From: a virus | Virus record (IMG/VR): IMGVR_UViG_3300019458_000039 | Coordinates: 1-57,436 of that record | Direction: 5' to 3' (one strand) | Length of the DNA stretch: 57,436 nt | In this document: positions 50,473-57,436 of the stretch, piece by piece | Position numbering within the stretch: position 1 is the first letter of the stretch | Layout: each line of letters opens with the position of its first letter | Notes under the pieces: generated by a model | The model's database searches: none | What the model was told of the DNA's origin: nothing | The model's input: only the letters and a program-made list of their open reading frames with translations | Translations under genes and position numbers: made by a program

Positions 50473-51435
50473 ATGGAAGAGCTGCTCAAGAAATTGCTAG
50501 AGAACGAGGTTCTAACGCCAGAAACGCGTAAAGATCTCGAATCAGCATTCAAGCAAAAGATTGATTCAGAAACCAAAAAAGCTCGTGAAGAAGCAACGGC
50601 TTCCGTCACGGCTGAACTGAACGAAAAATGGATTATCGAGCGTGATACTCTGATTGAAGCTCTCGACGCGAAGGTCAGTGAAGTTCTAAAGGAAGAACTT
50701 GCTGAACTTAAAGAAGACATCGAGCGTTTCCGCGACCTAGAAGCAGAGTACGCAGAAAAGCTCGTCGAAGCAAAAGGCGAAATGGCCAAGGACCTCAAGA
50801 AAGACGTCGATACACTTATCGAGAAGCTTGATGCATTCCTTGAAATTCGTCTTGCAAAAGAACTTACAGAACTACGCGAAGACATTGCATCCGAGAAGAA
50901 GAAGCAATTCGGTAAGAAGGTTTTCGAAGCGTTCGTTGAAGAATTCAAGAAGCACTATGCTGCAGATGATTCCGTTGAAGGCAAGCTCAATGAGACCGAA
51001 CAGCGTCTAGATGACGCTCTGAAGGCTCTCGAAGACGCAGAGAAGAAAATTGCTAAGATGGAACGCGGCAAGAAGCTTGACGAAGTTCTCAAACCTCTAT
51101 CGGGCCGTTCGAAAGAGGTAATGGAAGCCATCCTAAAGAATGTGGACACACCTCTACTTGAAGATGCATACAAGACATACATTGGTCGTGTCTTGAAAGA
51201 AACTGTCGTTGAAGAGCCTAAGAAAGACGAAAAGGCTGGCGACAAGAAAACTTCAGAGAAGGAAACTAAAGTACTAGCTGAAGGCAAGAAAGAAGAGAAG
51301 AAACTAAACGGCAAAGTAGTATCCGGCGACGACAAAGAGAAGATCACAGAGGGTGAGAAGCTCGAACAGCAGCCAGGCAAGATCTCGGAAGAGAAAAAGC
51401 AACAGCTGCGCCGTCTCGCAGGTATCCCTTCTTAA
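50473..51435 (+). CDS. 22: Prohead scaffold core protein gp22
   Basis: A 320-residue, highly charged, helical protein rich in Glu, Lys and Leu, with long coiled coils throughout (ELAELKEDIERFRDLEAEYA, LNETEQRLDDALKALEDAEK). The C-terminus PGKISEEKKQQLRRLAGIPS resembles T4 gp22, which is degraded by gp21 after assembly. Several L/I-x-E sites are present. T4 gp22 has 269 residues; the extra length is a Lys/Glu-rich stretch at about 250-300. The start ATG 50473 has AAAGGAG 7 bases upstream. It is followed 24 bases later by gp23. Confidence 0.9.
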   Translation: MEELLKKLLENEVLTPETRKDLESAFKQKIDSETKKAREEATASVTAELNEKWIIERDTLIEALDAKVSEVLKEELAELKEDIERFRDLEAEYAEKLVEAKGEMAKDLKKDVDTLIEKLDAFLEIRLAKELTELREDIASEKKKQFGKKVFEAFVEEFKKHYAADDSVEGKLNETEQRLDDALKALEDAEKKIAKMERGKKLDEVLKPLSGRSKEVMEAILKNVDTPLLEDAYKTYIGRVLKETVVEEPKKDEKAGDKKTSEKETKVLAEGKKEEKKLNGKVVSGDDKEKITEGEKLEQQPGKISEEKKQQLRRLAGIPS

Positions 51436-51459
51436 TTAGTTAGTACAAGGAGCAATATA

Positions 51460-52896
51460 ATGAATGAACTTTTTGAAAATTGGAGTGAAGTCAAGGAAGC
51501 TCTTCTTGATGGTCTGACAGCCGATCAGAAAAAGATCGTAGGTCCAGTCCTCGAGAACGAAAAAGACTATCTGCTTGCAGAAACAGCAGCAGCTGGTGCA
51601 GTCCAGGCTCACGACATCGCAGGTTTCCGCAAGATCCTGATCCCGATGATTCGTCGTATTCTTCCAGGCACAATTGCAACCGAAATCGTTGGCGTTCAGC
51701 CAATGCAAGGTCCAGTTGGTCTGGTTTACACGATGCGTTATCGTTACGGTGAGAGCGTCACGGTTCCGGGTGCACCAACAGCCGACAACCCATGGTCGCC
51801 AAACCCAGCAGGAAACTTTGGTAACGTCACAGCAGGCGATGAAATGTTTGGTAACAACCCTGTCCTACGTCAGTTCTATTCTGGCGCAGCAGGTGCAGTA
51901 GTTGGTACACCGTTGGCACAGCCAGCAGGTGCATCAGGTATCACAAACGCAGCAGCTGACGAAGCTGACATCCAAGGCGCAGCATCACGTGGTGCATGGC
52001 CATCCAGCATCCCATCGTGGGACACATCATTCTTCGGTCCATACGGCCCGGATGCAATTGGTAAGTCCTACGCAGGTCGTCTGTATGGTGGTTCCGGCTC
52101 CTTCATCGAAGGTTCTGGTGGCCGTACAGTCAAGCTGGAAGTTATCAGCCAGGCTGTTGAAGCAGGTACACGTAAGCTACAAGCTGGTTGGACAATCGAA
52201 GCAATGCAAGACCTTAAGGCACAGCATGGTCTGGATCTTGAGTCTGAGTTGTCACAGGTTGTTTCAGCAGAAATCGTACAGGAAATCGATTCCGAAATCC
52301 TGACAGACCTTCTGGCCCTCGCAGGTACAGTTGGTGTATACGACTACGCAACAATCGGCCTTGGCCCACAGTATCAGCCAGCCTACCTAGGCGATCGTTT
52401 TGCTAACCTCGGTATCGTTATCAACGCAGTTGCTAATGAAATCGCTCGCAAGACACGTCGTGGTCCAGGTAACTTCATCGTTGTATCGCCAATGGTCGTT
52501 TCGATCCTTCAGAGCGCAGCTAAGTCGGTGTTCGCACCTGCAGTCGCTGGCAGCTTCAAGGGTCCAAACAACACAATGTTGGTTGGTACACTGAACGGTA
52601 CAATCAAGGTTTACAGCTACCTGTGGAACCAAGTTTCAGGCCTTTCAGCAGCAACAAACGACGTCATCCTAGTTGGTTACAAGGGTGGCAACGGCGAGAC
52701 AGACACTGGTTACTTCTACTGCCCATACATCCCACTGATGTCAAGTGGTGTTGTTATCAACCCAGTAACGTTCCAGCCAGTCGTTTCGATGATGACACGC
52801 TATGGTAAGACAGCGTTCACCCAGACAGAAACGAGTTTGGGTAATTCGGCTGACTACTACGGCAAGGTGAATGTTCTGAACTTCCAGTTTGCTTAA
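51460..52896 (+). CDS. 23: Major capsid protein gp23
   Basis: A 478-residue HK97-fold capsid protein of the T4 family (T4 gp23 has 521). It begins with a prohead delta-region (MNELFENWSEVKEALLDGL). A likely gp21 cleavage site follows Glu41 (YLLAE, then TAAAGA). Conserved segments are FRKILIPMIRRILPGTIATE, VGVQPMQGPVGLVYTMRYRY, KLQAGWTIEAMQDLKAQHGL, GNFIVVSPMVVSILQSAA, and ILVGYKGGNGETDTGYFYCP. ATG 51460 has AAGGAG upstream. No separate late box is obvious in front, so it is probably transcribed with gp22. A strong terminator follows. Confidence 0.97.
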   Translation: MNELFENWSEVKEALLDGLTADQKKIVGPVLENEKDYLLAETAAAGAVQAHDIAGFRKILIPMIRRILPGTIATEIVGVQPMQGPVGLVYTMRYRYGESVTVPGAPTADNPWSPNPAGNFGNVTAGDEMFGNNPVLRQFYSGAAGAVVGTPLAQPAGASGITNAAADEADIQGAASRGAWPSSIPSWDTSFFGPYGPDAIGKSYAGRLYGGSGSFIEGSGGRTVKLEVISQAVEAGTRKLQAGWTIEAMQDLKAQHGLDLESELSQVVSAEIVQEIDSEILTDLLALAGTVGVYDYATIGLGPQYQPAYLGDRFANLGIVINAVANEIARKTRRGPGNFIVVSPMVVSILQSAAKSVFAPAVAGSFKGPNNTMLVGTLNGTIKVYSYLWNQVSGLSAATNDVILVGYKGGNGETDTGYFYCPYIPLMSSGVVINPVTFQPVVSMMTRYGKTAFTQTETSLGNSADYYGKVNVLNFQFA

Positions 52897-52909
52897 TAGT
52901 AAACCTCGT

Positions 52910-52935
52910 AAAACCCCGCGGAAACGCGGGGTTTT
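52910..52935 (+). terminator. Intrinsic terminator after gp23
   Basis: AAAACCCCGCG and CGCGGGGTTTT form a perfect 11-bp stem with a GAAA tetraloop, ending in four Ts, 14 bases after the gp23 stop. Classical Rho-independent terminator, and usable in both directions. Confidence 0.93.
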
Positions 52936-52969
52936 ACTTTCTCTAGTAGGTAATCCAACAGACTTGTAC

Positions 52970-53026
52970 AGCGTTGAAATATTCTCATAAATAACGGTAG
53001 AATACTTTATATTTTTGGAGAACGCT
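52970..53026 (+). promoter_or_regulatory. Late promoter with ribosome-site-masking hairpin of the Hef-like endonuclease
   Basis: The late box is CATAAATA (52986-52993). GAGAACGCT (53018-53026), part of the ribosome site of ATG 53027, can pair with TTCTC (52982-52986) and AGCG (52970-52973) across an 8-base bulge. Late RNA starting near 52999 lacks both left segments. T4 I-TevI is known to be held to late expression this way. Confidence 0.5.
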
Positions 53027-54688
53027 ATGCCCCAAGAAGGTGAACTAGATGATAGCTATCCTGCGACGCTTGAACAGGAAAACAGAATTAAGTTGTTAGA
53101 ACCATTCTCAGGTGCTAAACAACATCATTCAATGCAATGTTTAACATGCCACCATACATGGACGGCTACACCAATTTCCAAACGTCAAACATATAAGAAA
53201 TACGGTGTTGGTGGATGCCCTATGTGTAATAAAGCTCGTAAAAAAGAAGCAACGCAGCAAATACAGCAAATTCACCTAGATAAAATGGCCAATCTTGGAG
53301 TTGTTATTGTGGGTGAATATTCAGCATTGAGATCAACGACACAAAAAATAAAATTCAAGAACATTATATGTGGTCATGAATTTGAGACATATCCTGGAAA
53401 TGTTATAGAATTACAAACTAAATGTACTGTGTGTGGAAAAAGAGATAGAACGTCTACAATCACCGCTTGGTCGAAAGCAAATTCCGCTAAATGGCGTAAA
53501 ACAGCTTCTGAGTGGCAGAAGTATAAAGCTGATGTTTCATCATTGACGTCTCAAACGTACCGAAAATACAAGAAGCATATCAATCCGAAGAATCTCCCCA
53601 AAGGTAAGGCAGGAACCGAAGGAGCATATCATCTTGATCATATCGTTCCAAAACGATTTTGTTTTGATAACCAAATCCCCCCAGTAGTTTGTGCTGACAA
53701 AAGTAACCTGCAAATGATTGGATGGCGTGAAAATGTTGGTTCGCGCAATCACCTAAAAGGAACAATCCCTCCTGTTTTCTATCCACATCTTTCCGCTCAC
53801 GATCGTTTGAAATCATACAGAGACACTTTGACTGTCGATGACTACAAACCATTTTATAAGTTAGGTGATACCATCGTTGATCTCTATAGCGAACAATACA
53901 ACCATGCGATCGTCTTGATTCCTTTGGACCGTTCTCAATCAAATAGCAAAACAGCACTTCATTCCAAAAAAGCACTCGACGCACAGGGGATAACAACAAC
54001 AATCGTCTTTGAGGATGAACTGGCAAACATTAACTTGATACGAAGTAAACTGTTACACAGAACACGCGTTAATGGTGTCGAACGAATTCATGCACGACAA
54101 TGTGACATACGAATGTGTATCCCACAAGAAAAAGCTGCTTTGCTAAATGCTCATCATAACCAAGGAAATGACAACGCCCAAATTGCGTATGGTGCCTACT
54201 ACGCAGATGCTATAATTGCAGTTATGACATTTTCAACACCGCGAGCTGGCATAGGTAAACATAATAAGAAACAGAAAGGAACGTTTGAGCTTGTACGGTT
54301 CGCCACGGACACTAATTATCGTATTCCAGGAATAGCTTCGAAATTATTGAAGCATTTCCAAAACAACAACACGTGGAAGGAAATTTACAGCTATGCTGAC
54401 CGTCGTTGGAGTGTTGGTAACTTGTATGAAAAGCTTGGCCTCAAACTTGAAAAAATCAACCCACCTGATTACTTTTACGTCGTTGACAATAAGAGGAAAC
54501 ATCGTTGGAATTACCGCAAAGACATCATTAAGAACACATTGCCAAATTATGATGCTGGTCTAACGGAATATCAAAACATGGAAAACCATGGTTTCTATCG
54601 TGTTTGGGACTGTGGAACGCTCAAGTTTGTTCTCAAAAACAAGCAAGATCCACAAGAGTGTTGTCCCAGCAATTTTCGAGCAGTATAA
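53027..54688 (+). CDS. Hef-like homing endonuclease (zinc modules, HNH, GNAT-like C-terminal domain)
   Basis: A 553-residue protein from ATG 53027. Two Cys-pair zinc modules lie at the N-terminus (CLTCHHTW and CPMCNK, then ICGHEF and CTVCGK). An HNH-like nuclease follows (AYHLDHIVPKRFCFDNQIPP, SNLQMIGWRENVGSRNHLK). The C-terminal half has IHARQCDIRMCIPQEKAALL and SYADRRWSVGNLYEKLGLKL, the acetyltransferase-like pattern shared by Hef-type phage endonucleases. It lies directly after the gp23 terminator, a usual place for such genes, where T4 relatives often have gp24. Selfish element; spread by cutting an allele without it. Confidence 0.83.
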   Translation: MPQEGELDDSYPATLEQENRIKLLEPFSGAKQHHSMQCLTCHHTWTATPISKRQTYKKYGVGGCPMCNKARKKEATQQIQQIHLDKMANLGVVIVGEYSALRSTTQKIKFKNIICGHEFETYPGNVIELQTKCTVCGKRDRTSTITAWSKANSAKWRKTASEWQKYKADVSSLTSQTYRKYKKHINPKNLPKGKAGTEGAYHLDHIVPKRFCFDNQIPPVVCADKSNLQMIGWRENVGSRNHLKGTIPPVFYPHLSAHDRLKSYRDTLTVDDYKPFYKLGDTIVDLYSEQYNHAIVLIPLDRSQSNSKTALHSKKALDAQGITTTIVFEDELANINLIRSKLLHRTRVNGVERIHARQCDIRMCIPQEKAALLNAHHNQGNDNAQIAYGAYYADAIIAVMTFSTPRAGIGKHNKKQKGTFELVRFATDTNYRIPGIASKLLKHFQNNNTWKEIYSYADRRWSVGNLYEKLGLKLEKINPPDYFYVVDNKRKHRWNYRKDIIKNTLPNYDAGLTEYQNMENHGFYRVWDCGTLKFVLKNKQDPQECCPSNFRAV

Positions 54689-54691
54689 TTC

Positions 54692-54699
54692 GATAAATA
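54692..54699 (+). promoter_or_regulatory. T4-type late promoter box GATAAATA
   Basis: GATAAATA begins 4 bases after the Hef stop. The expected RNA start (about 54705) falls on the ATG at 54704, so that ATG would be leaderless or unused. Confidence 0.6.
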
Positions 54700-54756
54700 C
54701 AAGATGAAAATTAATGAGATTTTTGCTGCTGATCCACGTAAGGCAACCTACGTTTT

Positions 54757-55008
54757 TTGCAATCACGAATTACGTATTATGTGAATCGAATCGACGATCA
54801 CATAACGATGCATTATCCGGACGATAGAATGTACCTTTTGACCGACATTAAGTACGATCTACAACGAGCGATACAACTACAAAAACCCGCTGGCCTAGAG
54901 CGGTTTCAAATACTCCTGCAAAAAGACGAAGAGCTTCGGCAATTAGTCGATCAGTACAAAGAAACCGTCGAACAGCAGCGCTTACTCAAAAAGGGACTGA
55001 AACCGTAG
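54757..55008 (+). CDS. Uncharacterised small protein, start unresolved (possible frameshift)
   Basis: The frame is open from 54742 to 55008, with only TTG 54757 or GTG 54781 as possible starts, neither with a ribosome site. The C-terminal 60 residues are helical and charged (YLLTDIKYDLQRAIQLQKPA, then FQILLQKDEELRQLVDQYKE). A short ATG frame at 54704 (MKINEIFAADPRKATYVF) ends after 26 codons and would run into this frame by a -1 shift at six Ts (54753-54758). The two parts may therefore be one gene, broken or frameshifted. Confidence 0.45.
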   Translation: MQSRITYYVNRIDDHITMHYPDDRMYLLTDIKYDLQRAIQLQKPAGLERFQILLQKDEELRQLVDQYKETVEQQRLLKKGLKP

Positions 55009-55016
55009 GAGTGTTC

Positions 55017-55051
55017 TTTTCTCTGAATAAATACTGATTTACCGGAGAAAA
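55017..55051 (+). promoter_or_regulatory. Late promoter within a ribosome-site-masking inverted repeat
   Basis: TTTTCTC (55017-55023) pairs perfectly with GAGAAAA (55045-55051), which overlaps the GGAGA ribosome site. The late box AATAAATA (55026-55033) is in the loop, so late RNA (start near 55039) lacks the left arm. Confidence 0.55.
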
Positions 55052-55054
55052 AGT

Positions 55055-55096
55055 GTGAAAATCACCGCACTTGAAAACAGCATTCGCACACATTAA
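55055..55096 (+). CDS. Possible 13-residue peptide ORF
   Basis: GTG at 55055, 7 bases after GGAG, begins MKITALENSIRTH and stops at 55096. The ribosome site and late promoter are well formed, but the peptide is very short. It may be a leader peptide for the gene at 55133 or a decayed remnant with an MK-x-x leader like its neighbours. Confidence 0.3.
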   Translation: MKITALENSIRTH

Positions 55097-55132
55097 TCGG
55101 ATTATAACTCAATATTGTCAAGGCAAATCATC

Positions 55133-55477
55133 ATGAAAATATTCGAAGTTATTCCGGCTGGCGACATTTCGTCAACTCTGCAGAAGAAACTTGATCACGC
55201 TAAGCCAGAGTATAAATTGTTGCTTCGAGTAACACGGGGATATACTTTCGAACGAGATCGTATTAATCGTCTCGTTGGTCGTGAACCAGAATGGCGTGAT
55301 GACGAAGGAAACGCTCTGGCGGATCGTTATTGGTGGTGGTTTCATGTTAATGAAACCGACGAAGCGGAAGGCGCTCATTTCCGCCTCAAAAATGCTATAC
55401 GCACATGGCCAGAGGCGGGTGTATTTTTGTATAAGATAAATCATCTTTCTGGCGCATGGTATGAGGTAGAGGACTAG
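55133..55477 (+). CDS. Uncharacterised small protein with MKIFEV leader
   Basis: A 114-residue protein. ATG 55133 is chosen over an upstream TTG. The N-terminus MKIFEV resembles the MKLFEI starts of two downstream genes. Middle section DRYWWWFHVNETDEAEGAHF is aromatic and acidic. No known family. Late expression likely from the box at 55026. Confidence 0.62.
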   Translation: MKIFEVIPAGDISSTLQKKLDHAKPEYKLLLRVTRGYTFERDRINRLVGREPEWRDDEGNALADRYWWWFHVNETDEAEGAHFRLKNAIRTWPEAGVFLYKINHLSGAWYEVED

Positions 55478-55480
55478 AAT

Positions 55481-55807
55481 ATGAGCTATAAAGCATATCC
55501 CGGCCTCAACCCAGTCTATTTTAAGCTCGAGATAACTTTTGCTGATGTTCTTGTCGCCAGATTTCCGGAAGTGTTCAATTTTCAGAAACTCGCCGAAGTT
55601 GTTGGGCGCGAAACATATAGACAAGACATTCTTTCACAGGGAATTGCTCGTTCGGTTTCATGGGTATTCCAACCAGTTGAGTATGATTTAGCTCGAGCAC
55701 AACAATTTCGTTTGCAACATTACTTCCGTCGGCATCTATCCACGCCGTATAGTATTACCTTGCGTGGTTATGATGGACACGGGTTTGGTGTGGGAGATTC
55801 CGAATGA
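55481..55807 (+). CDS. Uncharacterised small protein
   Basis: A 108-residue protein starting 3 bases after the previous stop, with the stop overlapping the next start (ATGA). It has aromatic and basic content (YDLARAQQFRLQHYFRRHLS) and a Gly-rich end (GYDGHGFGVGDSE). Not recognised. Confidence 0.62.
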   Translation: MSYKAYPGLNPVYFKLEITFADVLVARFPEVFNFQKLAEVVGRETYRQDILSQGIARSVSWVFQPVEYDLARAQQFRLQHYFRRHLSTPYSITLRGYDGHGFGVGDSE

Positions 55808-56199
55808 AATTGTTTGAAATATACACGCAAGACGAGCAAATCGAAGCAGCATTTTTCCGATATTTTCATTACGAAAAAGCATTCATCAAGCTGTGGGGTG
55901 AAATGGCGGATGCGGCTCATACACACTATCGAGACCCAGCAGAAGTACGCTCAAAGAACATCTACGGCCTAATTCAGGAACATCCGCAAGACTTTATAGT
56001 TAAACAGAAGACCGATTGTTGTAAAGAATTTAATGACCATTATAAGCTTTATGGGGGGAAACAGGTCCTGCCAGTGCATTCGCTTGTGTCTAGTTTTTGG
56101 AAGCTTTGGACTCCAAATAAATTAGACCGGCTTCAAGCTCTTTGGCATCGATTGGATGATTTTTCCGCGCCGTACTGTGAAAAGTGGGGCACCAAATGA
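55804..56199 (+). CDS. Uncharacterised protein, first of two tandem paralogues
   Basis: A 131-residue protein starting MKLFEI. It shares with the next gene MKLFEI at the N-terminus, FRYFHYEK near residues 18-25, and a C-terminal LW-x(2)-W-x-P-x-KL-x(2)-L-x-A-W-x-RL pattern. It has a unique middle (PAEVRSKNIYGLIQEHPQDF). Both ends overlap neighbours by ATGA. Function unknown. Confidence 0.66.
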   Translation: MKLFEIYTQDEQIEAAFFRYFHYEKAFIKLWGEMADAAHTHYRDPAEVRSKNIYGLIQEHPQDFIVKQKTDCCKEFNDHYKLYGGKQVLPVHSLVSSFWKLWTPNKLDRLQALWHRLDDFSAPYCEKWGTK

Positions 56200-56579
56200 A
56201 ACTGTTTGAAATCAGCAACAAAAAAGCGGCAATACTTTTCCGGTATTTTCATTATGAAAAAGACATGGAGAAACTGTTCACAGAAATGAACGTAGCAGCA
56301 AGCAAGGCGTCTCACCTTCCGGATGATTTCATTCCTGACGGCGCGTGTGTTCCTTGTGAGGAATTGGAGGCTGCTTACAACAGAGAAGGTGGAAAATATA
56401 CGATTCCATTCTTTGGTGGGAATTGGCAGGGTACCGATCCGCGGGCGAAGCCTGGGGAACCGGTTCCACTTTATCTTTGGAAACATTGGGACCCGACGAA
56501 ATTACAACAACTGCGCGCTGTTTGGAATCGCCTCAATGCACTAATAACAGCATATTGTCAAGAGGGCAGAAAGTTTTAG
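56196..56579 (+). CDS. Uncharacterised protein, second of two tandem paralogues
   Basis: A 127-residue protein from ATG 56196, overlapping the previous stop. It has MKLFEIS, LFRYFHYEKDMEKLFTEM, then YLWKHWDPTKLQQLRAVWNR, aligning with its upstream neighbour at both ends but not in the middle (a Gly/Pro-rich FFGGNWQGTDPRAKPGEPVP). Tandem duplication followed by divergence is the simplest explanation. Confidence 0.66.
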   Translation: MKLFEISNKKAAILFRYFHYEKDMEKLFTEMNVAASKASHLPDDFIPDGACVPCEELEAAYNREGGKYTIPFFGGNWQGTDPRAKPGEPVPLYLWKHWDPTKLQQLRAVWNRLNALITAYCQEGRKF

Positions 56580-56585
56580 GGGAAC

Positions 56586-56593
56586 GATAAATA
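56586..56593 (+). promoter_or_regulatory. T4-type late promoter box GATAAATA
   Basis: GATAAATA ends 6 bases before ATG 56600. The expected RNA start is at or next to the ATG. Confidence 0.6.
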
Positions 56594-56599
56594 TCTGCT

Positions 56600-56941
56600 A
56601 TGGACCTCTCATTCAAACAATATCTGGATAGCAAGCAAGAACTTCGGAAAGCGATCGAGAATACGCCCGTATCGATTACCGAGCATGAGGTCCGTAAATA
56701 CTGTTCGATCGCTGTGGGAGACAGTAAAGAAGAGGCAAGAATTGTTGGGTTGAAGCCAAAACAAAAGCTGGTTGTGGAGTGGCGCTACGATGTTCTAGAA
56801 GATCCAACGATAGTCCACATCAAGTTTCAGAAGGTACAAGCATTAGATGAGACGGAACAATTTTCAATGTTCTGGACATCAAAGAAGTTAAAGAAGTGGT
56901 TAGCACGACACACAAAAGAGTCAGCCGGCGTTATTACGTAA
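56600..56941 (+). CDS. Uncharacterised protein, possible leaderless late mRNA
   Basis: A 113-residue protein. The N-terminus MDLSFKQYLDSKQE resembles short capsid-targeting leaders (M-x-F-x(2)-(F/Y)-(L/I)). The nearest Shine-Dalgarno-like string (AGGGGA) is about 16 bases upstream, too far for normal use. The body is mixed alpha/beta (KQKLVVEWRYDVLEDPTIVH). Not recognised. Confidence 0.64.
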   Translation: MDLSFKQYLDSKQELRKAIENTPVSITEHEVRKYCSIAVGDSKEEARIVGLKPKQKLVVEWRYDVLEDPTIVHIKFQKVQALDETEQFSMFWTSKKLKKWLARHTKESAGVIT

Positions 56942-56952
56942 AGGAAAATTTT

Positions 56953-57436
56953 ATGGCTAAGAAACAAAAGAAGAACCAAATTCCTTTGGTTATGAAAGTT
57001 CGCAAAATCAAGCGAATGATGGATATGTACAAACCATACGGCATGATCAAAGAGGCAGAAGTGTCAGAGCGTAAGCGTGATGAACGTCTTGGCCTTTGCG
57101 AACAAGCATTGATTAAAATGTTTAAGGAAAATGCTCCTCAGGCAGCATCAAACCTTACACAGATCCTTCAGGCAGCAACGAATTTGGCGAAAAATGGAAA
57201 GCCACCTGCTGCTGTTCCTGGACACGAACAGCAAATGGTTGACATCCTGAGTGGACTTCAAGCAATCGAAAAATCCGGCGGTGGAGTAAGTCCGTTGAAA
57301 GCTGCTTACGATCAAGTTAAAGCCAAGAATAAAGGACTTTCGCCTGATCAAGCGGCGATCGATGCCATTGCGGCAATTGGTCGTTCAGCGACATCGCCCG
57401 AAGTTCAGCAATTTAAGCAGGCCGTGTCGCAAGTTC
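56953..57436 (+). CDS. Uncharacterised helical protein, C-terminus outside window
   Basis: Open from ATG 56953 (with AAGGAAAATTTT upstream) to the window end, 161 complete codons. The N-terminus is very basic (AKKQKKNQIPLVMKVRKIKR). The rest is Ala/Gln/Lys-rich and helical (QAASNLTQILQAATNLAKNG, SPDQAAIDAIAAIGRSATSP). It could be a nucleic-acid-binding or virion protein. No family recognised. Confidence 0.65.
   Translation, partial: MAKKQKKNQIPLVMKVRKIKRMMDMYKPYGMIKEAEVSERKRDERLGLCEQALIKMFKENAPQAASNLTQILQAATNLAKNGKPPAAVPGHEQQMVDILSGLQAIEKSGGGVSPLKAAYDQVKAKNKGLSPDQAAIDAIAAIGRSATSPEVQQFKQAVSQV

Noticed and set aside
50469-51380. Ser-rich minus-strand frames opposite gp22
   Set aside because: Antisense of Glu/Lys codons gives Ser/Phe-rich products; these are shadows of the scaffold gene.

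Overview
This window is part of a large T4-type contractile-tailed phage (myovirus) genome. Recognisable T4-core products are DNA polymerase gp43, sliding clamp gp45, RNase H/flap nuclease, late sigma factor gp55, recombination nuclease gp46/gp47, portal gp20, prohead core and protease gp67/gp21/gp22, major capsid gp23, and baseplate gp6, gp25, gp5, gp53 and gp26. Neither end coincides with a gene boundary: the first and last genes are cut. The host cannot be read from the sequence. A Gram-negative bacterium is likely from the contractile tail with a PAAR tip and from two different peptidoglycan peptidases. No tRNA gene, CRISPR array or insertion sequence was seen.

Layout. 1-1547 (minus): 5' part of a repetitive tail-fibre-like protein. 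1666-9717 (plus): a tight replication operon of gp43 (with intein), a penicillin-binding-protein-type peptidase, a DUF488 protein, gp45, a coiled-coil protein, RNase H and three small genes, one of which copies the C-terminal signature of gp23. 9790-11654: a membrane protein (minus), then PAAR and three small genes (plus). 35799 down to 11727 (minus): a 24-kb tail/baseplate block with tube cap/initiator, gp53, a hub protein with a C-terminal M15 peptidase, spike gp5 without lysozyme, gp25, gp6, a 3684-residue structural protein, a free-standing homing endonuclease and three more genes. 35913-41358 (plus): gp55 (with intein), gp47, a NADAR protein, gp46 and a small gene. 41380-42305: a possible internal capsid protein and a RuvC resolvase. 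43590 down to 42566 (minus): gp26/gp51-like proteins joined by a predicted -1 frameshift. 43695-52896 (plus): tape measure, gp20 (with intein), gp67, gp21, gp22, gp23. 52910-57436: terminator, Hef-like homing endonuclease, and a run of small unknown genes.

Regulation. About twenty boxes fitting NNTAAATA, like the T4 late promoter TATAAATA, lie just upstream of structural genes on both strands. Replication and recombination operons instead have sigma70-like promoters (TTGTCG-17-TAAAAT before gp43, TTGACT-16-TATAAT before gp55). At several genes (ruvC, tape measure, Hef endonuclease, a 13-codon ORF, PAAR) the late box lies in or beside an inverted repeat whose 3' arm carries the Shine-Dalgarno sequence. 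Read-through RNA should therefore hide the ribosome site, while RNA started at the late promoter should not, as known for T4 gene 49 and I-TevI.

Most notable: (1) a textbook -1 frameshift signal (T7 slippery run plus a perfect 11-bp stem) joining gp26-like and gp51-like frames beside the tape-measure gene; (2) inteins in three essential genes plus two free-standing homing endonucleases; (3) the late-promoter/hairpin switch on the resolvase gene; (4) a 50-residue gene carrying the gp23 C-terminal signature; (5) a NADAR protein between gp47 and gp46; (6) a secreted S11-family peptidase in the replication operon.
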